Positions 34,770 to 46,500 of a stretch of 64,000 bases of DNA are shown here, in pieces. Source of the DNA: Pteria penguin (Eukaryota > Mollusca > Bivalvia > Pterioida > Pteriidae). The notes below the pieces were generated by a model that was not told the origin of the DNA, made no database searches, and saw only the letters and a list, made by a program, of their open reading frames with translations. Within the stretch, counting starts at the first letter, position 1. The number at the start of each line of letters is the position of its first letter. The translations under genes and the position numbers were made by a program. The stretch lies in the NCBI GenBank assembly GCA_035048485.1, contig CM068583.1, forward strand, positions 21,303,341-21,367,340. Reading direction: 5' to 3'.

Positions 34770-36240
34770 TATTTTATCTGTTCCTGAAACATTTGCGAAT
34801 TACAAATCTGTTCTTCGGTAATTCAGACGAGTCTGACCTTGAATTACTTTACATCTACTGGATTCCTAAGATGCAGAAGAACTCTTACAAACATAGGTTT
34901 ATAGCCGGATCTTCTAGGTGCTCCACCAAACCTCTACCATATTGCTAACGAAAATACTGACCCGCATGAAACATAGTCTTCAAACATACTGTGAAACAAT
35001 ATGCTCCAGAAGCAGAATCAATCAGATGTGGATCCTGAATAATTCTAAGGAACTTTTAGATAATCTGAAATCCTCCAACTTCAGTCATGTTACCAGCATA
35101 AAAGCTTTTGATTTCTCCACGCTCTACACTGCCATTCCTCACCAAAAAAACAAAAAAGCTCAAAAATAGACTGACCAAGATAATACCACACTTCTTTCTT
35201 TCACAAAAATGGAAATTGCAGATACAAATATTTTGTTCTAGGGCGGGAGGACACATATTTCGTGTCTTTGATTCAGACAAGAAGTATGCTGAAGACGACA
35301 TCATCAAAATGATGGAATTTCTTTTAGAGAATATTTTCATGGTGTTTGGAGAAACAGCTTTTCAGCAAATCGTTGGCATTCCTATGGTTCCAAGGGCGCC
35401 CCACTTCTTGCTGACATTTTCTTATATTCATACGAAGCGGAGTTTATTCAGACTTGGTCTCATCAGGAAGAATGCACCTGGCATCTCAGTTTAATTTTAC
35501 TTACAGATTCATAGATGATGTGTTGTCAAATCCTAACTTTAAGCATTAGGTACACGAAATTATTCCCTATGAAATGAAGATCAAACGGACAACCGAGGGT
35601 GACAGATCTGCATCGTACTGGGATATACTTTTATCTTTCGATAAAAATAACGGTCACTTGAACATCTCCTTTTACGACACACGTGACGATTTCCACTTCC
35701 TCATAACGAACTTCCCTTTGCTGACTAGCAAGATTCTTTCCTCTCCTGCCTATGGCGTTCTCATATTTCAGCTTATAAGGTACTTCAGGGCATGTTTGAA
35801 ATACAACGGTTATGTCACAAGGGGTAAATGGCTCACCGATAAGCTACTTGTTCAGGGTTATGTTACAGAACGCCTAAAATCGTCACTTAGGAAGCTCTAC
35901 GGTCGCTACAGTGATCTCATAAGAGAAGATAAGGTACAGCTTTGCAGAATAATTCATGACGTCCTGGAATGTTTGTTCGACAATTCCTATTATGAAGTCA
36001 CCTTCGTCATGTACAATCCTGTGTGCATTGGGACCTTTACCGAATTTGACATGTTTCCATATAACTGCTGCGACGGGTGTTGCATGCAAACAAGATAAGC
36101 TCAATCGTCCCAGACACCAGGTCTCACTCCGGAATGTTTTTTATTCATGGTTTGCAACAGACTGTATGGGACCATTGCACAATTTAGCCTCTCCTTTTAG
36201 ACTTCCACACTGGATAACTAATCGGTACTTCTTCGTTGTT
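34770..36240 (+). mobile_element. PLE-type element, decayed
   Basis: From about 34770 the conceptual translation follows the 601-residue copy from its residue 285 onward, with stops and frameshifts. Frames 34918-35169, 35108-35494 and 35574-36098 carry NQMWILNNSKELLDN, AFDFSTLYTAIPHQ, FQQIVGIPMV and FYDTRDDFHFLITNFP. The G-T-N-C-A motif is destroyed by a shift near 35390. The 3' UTR block with GGGTGTTGCATGCAAACA and ACACCAGGTCTCAC is at 36070-36135. Confidence 0.85.
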
Positions 36241-36464
36241 TAATATTCATACGTAGTGTAAATTCAGGGACATTGACGAAAGTTTATTATTCGAAACATA
36301 CACTTATGGTCCATTGTCAAAACTGTTTTTGTTTAAAAACTTCATCAGATCATATTCAGATCTTTTATCAAACCCATAGAAATGACGATTCAATTATATT
36401 TGTCCAGCTGAATCTCTCATCTTCACTTCTATGATGATCTAATAAAAAAATAAGGATGGTTTAG

Positions 36465-36565
36465 TATCAGTCTCATTAAAATAAGTTCTTTTCATATCGC
36501 TACGATAGTCTTCGCTGGAAAAAGCGTGGCGATATGAAAAGATCTGATTTTAATCAGATTGGTTT
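36465..36565. mobile_element. Palindromic MITE of about 100 bp
   Basis: A perfect 14-bp stem TCTTTTCATATCGC (36487-36500) and its inverse (36529-36542) enclose a 28-base loop. Weaker inverted similarity (TCATTAAAAT and ATTTTAATCAGA) extends it on both sides. Outer ends and target duplication are not fixed. Confidence 0.5.
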
Positions 36566-36639
36566 AATATTACAATAATTAAAAAATAGTTAAAAGCCTT
36601 CGACATCGTAAGTGTGACCCATAATTCATATCAAAGATC

Positions 36640-37390
36640 ATAAGTCTAGAAATGGGCCCTTTTGCGATGAGTGGGAAGGTGGGCGCCCGTAGACCGGTTA
36701 ACCACACAATTTGAATGACGTCCTAAGTCGGTATCGTAACCGCATTACAATCGAATATTTTTGTATTGTCGTTTTTCCGTGTATATCCTACTATTATCAT
36801 GTTTTGTGTGCATGTCCTTGGTGATTTTTGTCATACAGCTTTGTCAGATGTCTTCAGTTTTCTCTTCTACAGCATCATACAGACCTTTTTTGAGCGTTTC
36901 ACACCGACTTACAGGACGATGGGAACTCTGCGATGGGGCTTGTGTAAATATTTTTAGAGGAGATAAATTTCATCCCCTTTGACAGTTAGTAGTAACTACT
37001 ACAGAATATGGACCTTAGCTCCCGTTCAGAGGGACAAAGCACGGTAACCTCATGATGATGTCACTTAACATTTGTGATATTTATATTCATTTCCTAATAA
37101 TATTCATGTTCTTATCTATATGACCTCTCAGTTTGAGTAACCTATTGTTCCCTGACCTTATATTATTATTTTTAAATGTGTGGGATTTTTTTCATTGTAC
37201 TGCTTTTGTGTTGAGTAGGAAGGTCAATAGCCACAACAATTGTGGCATAACTGTCATTATAATTGGCCGTCCAAAATCAGTACCACAAAAGCATTACAAT
37301 CGAATATGTTTGTACTTATTTTATCGTCTACATGTCTGTTGTGACTTTTTCCCATACAACAGAGTCCGATATCAGTTTACCTTTCCCTTT
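36640..37390 (+). mobile_element. Tandem PLE terminal-repeat (pLTR) fragments
   Basis: The 3' UTR of the 49560-51620 copy is matched twice head to tail. The first, partial unit has CCGGTTAACCACAC, GTCCTAAGTCGGTATCG and CATACAGCTTTGTCAGATG. The second, fuller unit begins near 36895 (GATGGGAACTCTGCGATGGG) and runs through AGCACGGTAACCTCATGATG, CATTACAATCGAATATG and CATACAACAGAGTCCGATAT. PLEs typically carry such tandem terminal repeats. No RT sequence remains between them. Confidence 0.65.
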
Positions 37391-37439
37391 TTAACGGTGC
37401 ACCATATTTTTGAGGTAAAGAAGAGAGTTGATGAAGTTG

Positions 37440-37990
37440 CATGATAAAATCCATTACAGACATATATGCAGAAATGCAATGCAGAAAAAAACCCCCCCAA
37501 AATATCACACAAATATATTTGACTGTGATATTTTTGCGGCACCGAATTAAGGCGGTCACTTAAAGTGAAAACAGTCAGTATATTGGTGTAATTGACCAGT
37601 AGAGGGTAAACCTTAAAACCCCCCCCCCCCCCACAAACACACTAAAAAAAAAAATAATAATAATAAGACGTGAAAATATTATCATTTTAAAAAATCAATG
37701 AAATAAATAATAAAAAATAAGTAAAAATAAGAAAATGGAATTTTGAAAGAATGGAAAGAAGGCTTCTGATTCGGCTTTAGTTTTAAACATATTTTATTTC
37801 CATAAGAGAAATTGGAATTGGGCACAAGTTGTCAAACTTATGAAACGCCCTTTCCATAATTCGGCTGTATGAAAATAGTCTCGAAGGGCATGCACAGGAT
37901 ACAGTACATAATTACATATCACAAAAATTCGATTGTGATACAATTGTATTACCGAGTTAGGATGGTTCATTGACATGGCAATGGTTACTC
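37440..37990 (-). mobile_element. PLE terminal-repeat fragments in the opposite orientation
   Basis: Read on the minus strand, 37560-37440 and 37985-37850 each resemble the same terminal block (GACCGCCTTAATTCGG and TCCTAACTCGGTAATAC, then TCGAATTTTTGTGATATG, then CATACAGCCGA). They face the plus-strand fragments at 36640-37390. A C-run and A-rich tract lie between them. Confidence 0.5.
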
Positions 37991-40559
37991 AGTGGGTGTG
38001 GTTACTCGGTTTATCGGTTTTTATAGTTTACCCTTCGGTACTTCTTCGTTATTTACTTATATAAGAAAAGAAAAGATGTCATACCTCAGTTCAAATTTGA
38101 AAAATGTAACTTTTTAAAGACGTAACTACATGATTTGTTTTTTTTTTCTATATATATAATCCAAAACAATTTTATCAAGTTCCTAGAAAGCCCCATATTT
38201 CATAGTTTGCGACTCATGACTCTTTATTGCACTATGTGTTTTGTTCCTGTGGTGCCCTGCCTTTGTGGTGAGCTGGTGAGTTGTGGGTATTCCAGTTAGA
38301 CACACAAACACAGTAATGTTTGTTGTGGATATTTTTCCCCTACAGCCGTATCAGAAGGACTTATCCTTTAAATTCCATATTATTATATGTTGGACCATTT
38401 GATTGTCTTTTACGTGTACATGCAGCTCAGACGCTCATTTCCATTTTAAAAAAATTCAAATTTTTTATATTTCACACTTCTTTGTGCGAGTTATTATTTT
38501 TGTATGGTCTGCATTTCAGAGGTGACATTTCTTTTTCAGCTGGGTCAGGACCTCTTTCCATTCGTTTGCAAGTATAAGTATAATGATTGATTGCTCACTT
38601 TAACCATATGGTTATTTCACGTTTATGGATCTCTCTGATGCATTGCACAGAAATTCATTCATTTGCAACGGACCCATCTAAAGCAATGATAATCTTTCGC
38701 ATGTGAAGCTTATCGTGATACTGGACCCCGAACATCAATGTGTCTACAGCAGGAGTCGAACCGGAGAACTTTCTGACACGAGTGGAGCACCTCATCTGAT
38801 GAGTGTTTTATTGATTCCGATATCATTGCTCCAAATGGTTTTTCCTTGTGTTTATCAAACATACATGGGGAAACGTTAGCGGTACTGTCAATCTGTACAA
38901 TCACGTTATACCTGTTAGCACCGACCAAAACTCATTAACGGCATCTAAGAGAGCAATCATTTGATTTGGGGAGAGAGAAGAGTTTTGTGAGCGAGAAATA
39001 GTTTTACTTATTTGACGGAATGTTTTGTTTTACTTATTTTACCACGCATCCCTGAAATTAAGCATACATGTGTAAGTACGGACTGGGGGGGGGGGGGCTG
39101 ATAAAAAAATCGTCGCCATATATACTACGCCTCAATTTCACTATTCCCCTGTCCGGATTATTTTTTGGGCGGGAAATTTATTTTGCCTAAATTGCGTGCC
39201 AGAATTCGAGTTTTTTTTTGCAAAGAACTCCCCCCCCCCAATAAAAATTAATTTGTTGCTCCTTAATTCATCTTCGATTCAATCATATTTTTTGCAGTTT
39301 GAAATTGACTAGCCTTGTTAAAAATCCGCCATATTTGAATATCTCTACAATAATCAAAGTAGTGCTGAAAAAGAGATACAAAATTTCAAGATTTAAATAT
39401 ACACCATTATGGGCCGTAAAACGGTTAACCACATCAACTGCGTGCTTTGTATACATGTTAGTAGTATTTATTGGATCTATATGCAGTCTTTGAACTCCCC
39501 TAGATTTCAGTTTTAAGATGTGGGAAATCTTAAATTTAAAGTTGATTGAATTTTAAATGGATTACGTAATTCTAGATTGCATTTTATTAAATGATAATAT
39601 GGAAATCTGAACTTATTTGCATTAAAATTATTCACCATTTCGAAATTTTTATGTTTTTCAATTAAATGTTCTTTTAACATCCATTGCTGTATATTCATGA
39701 ATCTAGATTTTGTTTGAAAACCCTTTTAAAGTCAAGACAACCACAATAATTACCCAGCTTACCACAGTTGGACATTGTTACATACTTTCCGTTCTATAGA
39801 AATACATTAGCCATATAATTATTCACATGAGATGAGGTATTGTAGAAAAGTCTAAGTCTAACTAAGAAACGTGTAATGTTTTTCACTTGACATTTAGGTT
39901 AATTGTGAGAAAAGATATCCCTGACGTTTTTATGTTATAAAAAGATATATGTGGTATTAGCAAATGACCTTTTCATTTCCTATCTTTTCCTTGTATATCA
40001 TGTATCTCATGTACTGTAAGTGAACGAATAAAGTTCTATCTTTTCCTTGTATATAATAAATCTATCTCATGAACTGTTAGTGAATCATTAAAGTCTGAAT
40101 GTATGATTCATATGTTTATTTGTCGTGAACATAATGTTAGAAAATACTAACATGAATTTTTTTCTGCACAACCGTTGTCAAGTCCATAACTCACTTGTAT
40201 ATCTTATTAATATATAAAAAAGAGATGTAAGACCAATGTCACTTCAGATTTATAACACATGTTAATGTTTCTCATTGCTTTAGTTGAGCCCGTTGCAATG
40301 GTCTAATTTCTGTGCATTGCACCTGGAAAGTGTTGTCATCATACAGTTGCAATAATCTGATTGCGATGTAAAACAAGGAGCAAACAAACAAAATACTATG
40401 TAAAGACAACAATGAAATGTGAAGAAATAATTGCATATATAAACGCTTGCATTCAAAGCGATTTATAACATTCCACGTTGCCTAGAAAATTGTACTTTAT
40501 TTACTTAAGTCTCTCATAGCAAGTAGTCAAGTATTCTCTTTGTGATTATTGTGAAAAGA
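37991..40559. other. No gene; scattered PLE-like scraps
   Basis: Short matches to PLE ends occur near 38020-38060 (CGGTACTTCTTCGTTATTTA) and 39408-39440 (GGGCCGTAAAACGGTTAACC). A tandem duplication of about 57 bp is at 39980-40100 (CTATCTTTTCCTTGTATAT). The 39299-39493 frame has a basic start and one hydrophobic segment but no splice partner or family. Confidence 0.4.
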
Positions 40560-42980
40560 CGGATTAATCAAATTAAGTCCAACACTCGTGAAAGCAAAAT
40601 GCATTCAAAATCAGCAAAAGGGAAACACAGACAGAAAACATGAAGGCATCTGACTTAGTCTTATGACAAAATTCATCACAGATAAAAATGCAAACAATAC
40701 AGATGTAAAGATGATGGATAAATCCAAACCACAAGTCCAAAAATCATGAAACCAGAGGACATACAAAATCAGTGAAAATGAAAAACAAATGGAAAATAAA
40801 ATATGTCTACTTGAAAAGCATATGTGAACCCCTGTGATGGAGTGAGATTAGGTGTCCGGGGAAAGTGAGCATCTCCTACTTACTAGCAACACCCGTCACA
40901 TATACCCAGTAGAAAAGGTCAAATCTTGTAAATTCCATATATATTTATATATGGAGAAGTCGAATTAGGTAACCTTCTAGTATAAAGGTGTCAAATCTGT
41001 GTAAAATGATCAGAATCGGTCTCAGTCCAGAATATCATTTAAAAGTCTGGATAACGAGATATCATATTGAGTAATAAGAGCCTCGTAACGACCATAGAAC
41101 TTCCTCAATGACGTTGTTAGTCTAGAACATATATAACCCTGGTTGAGCAGCTTAACTGAAAGTCGCCTAGCCCTCAGAACAAAGTCATTGTAATTTGAAC
41201 ATGCTCTGGAATAACATATTAACTGAGATATCGATACGCCGTATGTGGGCGACAATGGAATTTTGCTACTTATGAAAGGAAAGTTTGTGATAGCGAAATT
41301 GAAATCGTCACATTTGTCATAGAGTGAGGTGTTCAATTGACCATTAATGTCGAAAGACAACATAATATCTAAATACGAAGTAGAATTACTACTTTCTGTG
41401 GTTTCTTTGACCTCCAGGTCACTTGGATAAATGATGCTTAGCTAATCCGCGAATGAAGGATTATTAATTGAAAGCAAGTCATCTATATATCTGTAAGTAA
41501 AATTGAAGCCAAGAGGCAATTGTTTTTTTTCCTTGCGAAAGCAAAGACTGAATGAATTCAGCTTCGTATGAGTTAAGGAATCTGGATCTGGATGACAGCT
41601 GTTTCAGTGTATTTATTTTTGGAATCAGAATTTCCCCTAACAAAGTAAGTTTTATCGTGGCCTATTACTATATATTTGAATTTGCGGCTTCCGTGTTTAC
41701 TAGTAAATGCATTTTGAATAATTTCCGCTAATCTGTCTTTTAATTTCTGATGAGGGGTCGTTGTGTAAAGAGTCGAAAAGTCAAAAGACTTGATGGAGTG
41801 AGTTTTAGTAAAACGTTTTGATTTTAGATGTTCTAACAACTCTTTTGAATTTTTAAGGATCCACATTTGATTGATTCCATGTCTGGAATATACTGTTTCG
41901 CAATATCTATGAAGACCAGATTTAATTTCTGATAATATTTTTGTGAGTAGCATCTATACAGATTTTGTGTTCGAGGAACCAGCGATAAAGCGTTGTTTGT
42001 GAGGATTTTTGTGCATTTTTGGAATGCAGTACAAATACGGAAGTTTTAAATTTAATTTATTTGAGTCAATACCAAACGTATTGAGGACAGATTTATGATT
42101 CTTGAGTTCTTCCGAAACCGAAAAGTTCGTGAGAGTATAAGTAGGATTTCCTGGAGCTGAATTTAATCCTAATTCTTTCATTAGGCTGTCAAAGTAATAT
42201 TTCTTACAAGTAAATGTATAATTATTAGATGTTTTATCTGCTGGTGTAATGATATAATATTCTTGGAGGAAGGTAAATTCTCTGACAACATCAGGATCTT
42301 TAAAAGTAGATTCGAATCTGGTGTTTACAGAACCTTGTAATTTTGTAATTTTTGTACTGCAATAGATTTTATCCATTCCGAAAGAGTGTCGACCTGTACT
42401 TCCTCTCTTTTTGTCCATTGTGTAGCATATTCCTCGCAGCAGTTCATAATGTGCTCAAAATTTTGGCTCCATGTGAATGATCTGGGTTCTCTGTATTTTG
42501 GACCTTTAAGTAAAAGTTCTCTTAATTTAGTGTTTTTGACAATATCGAGATCACCAGTAATGACATGGCCACAAGGAGAATATACAAAATTAGATGAGGA
42601 ACATGCACATGATGTATGTCTATGTGAATACAGACATAGACATACATCACAAAAATCATTTGTAATGCAGTTGAACACACTTAAAACTGTCTATTAAGCA
42701 ATGTTAGTTACTCTCAAGTGGTGCGGTTCAATTACTTGTACATATATGTGGAAACTGCAGGGTAATCACTGGCAAAGTGCTCTCAAGATGAAAGGGGGGG
42801 GGGGGGGGGCGCACAAGTCCAAACATCATGAAAGCAAAAGCTATTCAAAATCAACAAAAGGGAGAAATAGATTGGATGGAGGATACTTATTTGAGTAATT
42901 GAACCCCTAAAACTGAGAGAGGTCAGACACCCGGTAAAATAAGCATCTTTGCTTGGTAGTAACAACCGTCACCGTGTTGT
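40560..42980 (-). mobile_element. PLE-type element, decayed, with repeat fragments at both ends
   Basis: RT pieces in reading order are 42678-42325 (GHVITGDLDIV), 42418-41954 (PADKTSNNYTFTCK), 41953-41573 (NQMWILKNSKELLEH, SFDFSTLYTTTPHQ) and 41363-41022 (NTSLYDKCDDFNFAITNFPF). Part of the catalytic region is deleted around 41575: the frame jumps past the GTNCAP motif. The 3' UTR (40560-41000) carries the conserved palindromes. A block at 42780-42980 repeats parts of that 3' UTR upstream of the coding region, as expected for terminal repeats. Confidence 0.8.
42610..42649. other. Perfect 16-bp hairpin in the PLE coding region
   Basis: TGATGTATGTCTATGT and its inverse are separated by an 8-base loop. 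It interrupts the Cys-rich N-terminal coding part (a Tyr/His/Arg insertion relative to the 28847-30652 copy), so it looks like an inverted duplication in this copy. Confidence 0.7.
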
Positions 42981-43245
42981 TTCGGCCGTGGATTACCGAA
43001 GACTATGATGGCCTCTTCCGATAAGTTCATAAATGACTGTTTTGGTTATAACACTTACGATATAGCAGGATTCCATTGGGAAATGTATAGATTAAGAAAT
43101 GCAACTCAAAAAATTTCTCTATTCATTGTATATCATGCAAATAAACTATACATGTAAACCAGGATCCTTTTTTTTGCATAATTTCTTATGCTTCTTGTTT
43201 ATACATACATGCGATATGTACATATTAAATGAATGTAAATTCATG

Positions 43246-43251
43246 TTTATT
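43246..43251 (-). promoter_or_regulatory. Poly(A) signal AATAAA for the secreted cysteine-rich gene
   Basis: The canonical hexamer on the minus strand, about 215 bases beyond the stop codon at 43467. No better candidate lies nearer. Confidence 0.45.
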
Positions 43252-43466
43252 TAATAATGAAGTTAATGCACACGATTACAGATGGTTTATAAATGAAATG
43301 ACAAAGAATATGATTCAATAAATATACAATGATTGTCAGGAGTATCAGTTCTATTCTGAAGTATGTATAGAATATGTATGCATTGATATAAAATGTTCTC
43401 ATGAAAACAATATATCATTACAAGAATATCGTGGACAAGATTCTCTTTCTTTTTTAATTCGATCGT

Positions 43467-43594
43467 TTACGACTGTAAGAGTAGGCGAGCACCCCTCCCT
43501 CTTGGGTTATTATTGTTGCTCTGACTCTCGCCTTGCTGTTGCATTCCGTGCATATATTGCATGAATTCCATTGGACTGAGCCCCGGAGGCATAC
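43467..43594 (-). CDS. Exon 5: Met/Gln/Asn-rich C-terminus
   Basis: 128 nt including TAA (43469-43467), after acceptor TATGTTTCAG. It encodes MPPGLSPMEFMQYMHGMQQQ followed by an Asn run and RGRGARLLLQS. A low-complexity tail like this is usual in matrix proteins. Confidence 0.75.
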
Positions 43595-46500
43595 CTGAAA
43601 CATAGTGAAAAAAATAAATTTACCTGTATTTTTAAAAAAATTGATATGCACATTTCCACAACTTAGATCTCCGAGCCGGCGAAGCACAATGGATTAGGTG
43701 TTGGGACTCAAAGGATTACAATTTCGGGTCTTCCAAATGCCTTGTTGGCGTCCCGAAGTTTGGGCGACATAGAAAAAACGATGTCCAGTTTTTAAGGTTG
43801 TTGTGGCACGTAAAAGAAGAATATATCCAATTGTGAAACAAATTTTAAGTAATCTAATTTTTTTTTCAATAATGCTCATGATCAAAACCTTGAGGAAAAT
43901 CAGAAAATTTGGACAACTTTCTACACAATTGACTGAAAAGACCAAACACCATCTAAATATAGAACTATGCAGGAATTATACTTACGAGAGTTTAAGTTCA
44001 TTTATGACAGTTCTTCAGAGTTAATCACTGGTATATTTTGGCCGATTGCATTAGATGAATAATTCTAGTAAATCTAATAGGTACTGTTTCACATTTTGTT
44101 TCGCCTTAGATTATTATATCACTAATATAATTTTATGACCTGTCTCACATAACACTCCTTTTAAACATATAGATATAATTACCGAAAAGCTTATTTCTTG
44201 TCTAATGGACACTGCTAAAAAGTTAAAAGATAGGAATATGGTATGTTTTAATCGCTTAACGTGGCCGAGTAGACTGGGTACAAATGTAATACAAAAATGT
44301 AACATAAGGATAGAAGTGAATATGTATGGAAACATGGTATCTAATTTGTACATCTAATTAAAGAAACATTGAGGGTAAAGTTTCAGTTTCACGAATAATG
44401 GATAAATTTACCGTAATCTGAATGTAGGTCATTTATGCATGTTAACCTAAAATTCATTGTGCGCAAATAGAGTACATTCAGTACATGTACATTATTGTTG
44501 AATAAACCTTTACCCAGATTAATTGTTTGGTGAAATTTATTATTAGTGGAATTAAATAATAAAGTCTAATAAGATGCCCTTCTGCATGGTTATGAATCGT
44601 ATATTTTCGTCTAATGGAATCTACTGTGGACGAAAATTTATGTTTTTTCATCGAAGGTGTTATCCACGATATAACGAACAATCTGTTTTGTATTTGTACA
44701 ACGATGAAAATTGGAGTCCATGAAAATAAAGCATTTCACAGTATTTTAATGCACTTTATGAATATAATAAATATATGTATATGATTTCTGTCGATTACCA
44801 TCGTCGTATATGGATAACATTGTATACAAATACTCATGTAATACTTTGTAGTTTTCCAATAGTGAAAACAGCCATGTGACAAACGAAAATAATTTGTCGA
44901 TAGGCCATTTCAATCAGATGAGTTATATCCCTTTGATTGTTTAGGTAATCCGCTTAAGTGAGAAAGGGTGTGGTATTGAAGCTGTACAATGATTGTAATC
45001 TAAATTTACTTTCTTAATTTGTATGACAAATTAAGCATGGTGAAATATGGTCATCACTTTTATGTACCTCATCATGACATGTAAAAATAAGGTCAGAGAA
45101 TTCACCTTATTGAATTATATATTCTTTACAAAAGTCATGGTCAGACACCGTATATACTAAAAATAGTTTAACATTAAATCATTGTTTTCCGTTGCTTAGT
45201 TTTTACAAATACAGTAAAACCTGTCTTAGTGGCCCCCTCTATTAAGAGGTCACCTGTCTATAAAGGTCACATTTTAAATTCCCAATATCTATGTTTTCCT
45301 AGATAACAGACCTCTGTATAAAGGTCACCTGTTTATAAAGGACACTTTTGACTCTTCCCTTGGCTGACCTTAATAGACAGGTTCGACTGTATCTGATTTC
45401 TCTTTACTTTATATCATCATCTTACCTTCAAAATTCGGCATCATATTTTCAAAAGCAGGAGCAGGTCCTCCAATTGTCATTGGCATTGTTTCTCCATTCC
45501 ACATGGCGCTCATGTCTGGGAATCCAGATTGCATAGATGCTGGACTCGATGGGGTGATAGGCTTTGTCTGGGAATTTTGTCCGCCTTTGATTTTGTCACA
45601 TAGGTGAGTTACTTCATTTCCTCTGATATAGAACTTAGGTTCGCATACATGGCATTGTGCTCTAATAAAAAGTTTGTTAAATGATACATTGGAGGTATTT
45701 TATTATTTGTTATTTTGTAAATATGAATTTTATTCGAGTCTGTTAGAAATATCGTATGACGGGAGCATTTACAATAAAAGTTTCAATGAATGGATATTTA
45801 AAGTTTCAGTATATTCATATTATGCATTGAAAATGTTCATTTGACCTCAATTGAATTCCTTTTAATTTTAATGCTGCTACATGTAAAGATGATGGATAAA
45901 TCCAAACAATAAGTCCGAAAATCATGAAACCAGAGGACATACAAAATCAGTGAAAATGAAAACCAAGTAGAAAATAACGAAAAATGTCTACTTGAAGAGC
46001 ATATGTGAACCCCTATTGTGGAGTGAGATCAGGTGCCCGGGGAGAGTGAGCATCTCCTACTTGCTAGCAACACCCGTCACATTTTCCCAGTAGAAAAGAG
46101 TCAAATCGTGTAAATTCCATATATATTTATATATGGAGAAGTTAAAGTAGGTAACCTTCTAGTATAAAGGTGTCAAATCTGTGTAAAATGATCAGAATCG
46201 GTCTTGGTCCAGAATATCATTTAAAAGTCTGGATAACGAGATATCATATTGAGTAATAAGAGTCTCGTAACGACCGTAGAACTTCCTCAGTGACGTTGTT
46301 AGTCTAGCACATATATAACCCTGGTCGAGTAGCTTTTCTGAAAGTCGCCTAGCCCTCAGAACAAAGTCATTGTAATTTGAACATGCTCTGGAATAACGTA
46401 TTAACTGAATTATGAATACGCCCTATGTGGGCGATGATGGAATGGTGCTACTTATGAAAGGAAAGTTTGTGATAGCGAAGTTGAAATCGTCACATTTGTC

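Noticed and set aside
38790..38830. CTGATGAG sequence as a hammerhead ribozyme core
   Set aside because: No GAAA element and no closing stems at the needed positions. I scanned other CTGATGA sites by eye on both strands and found none complete.
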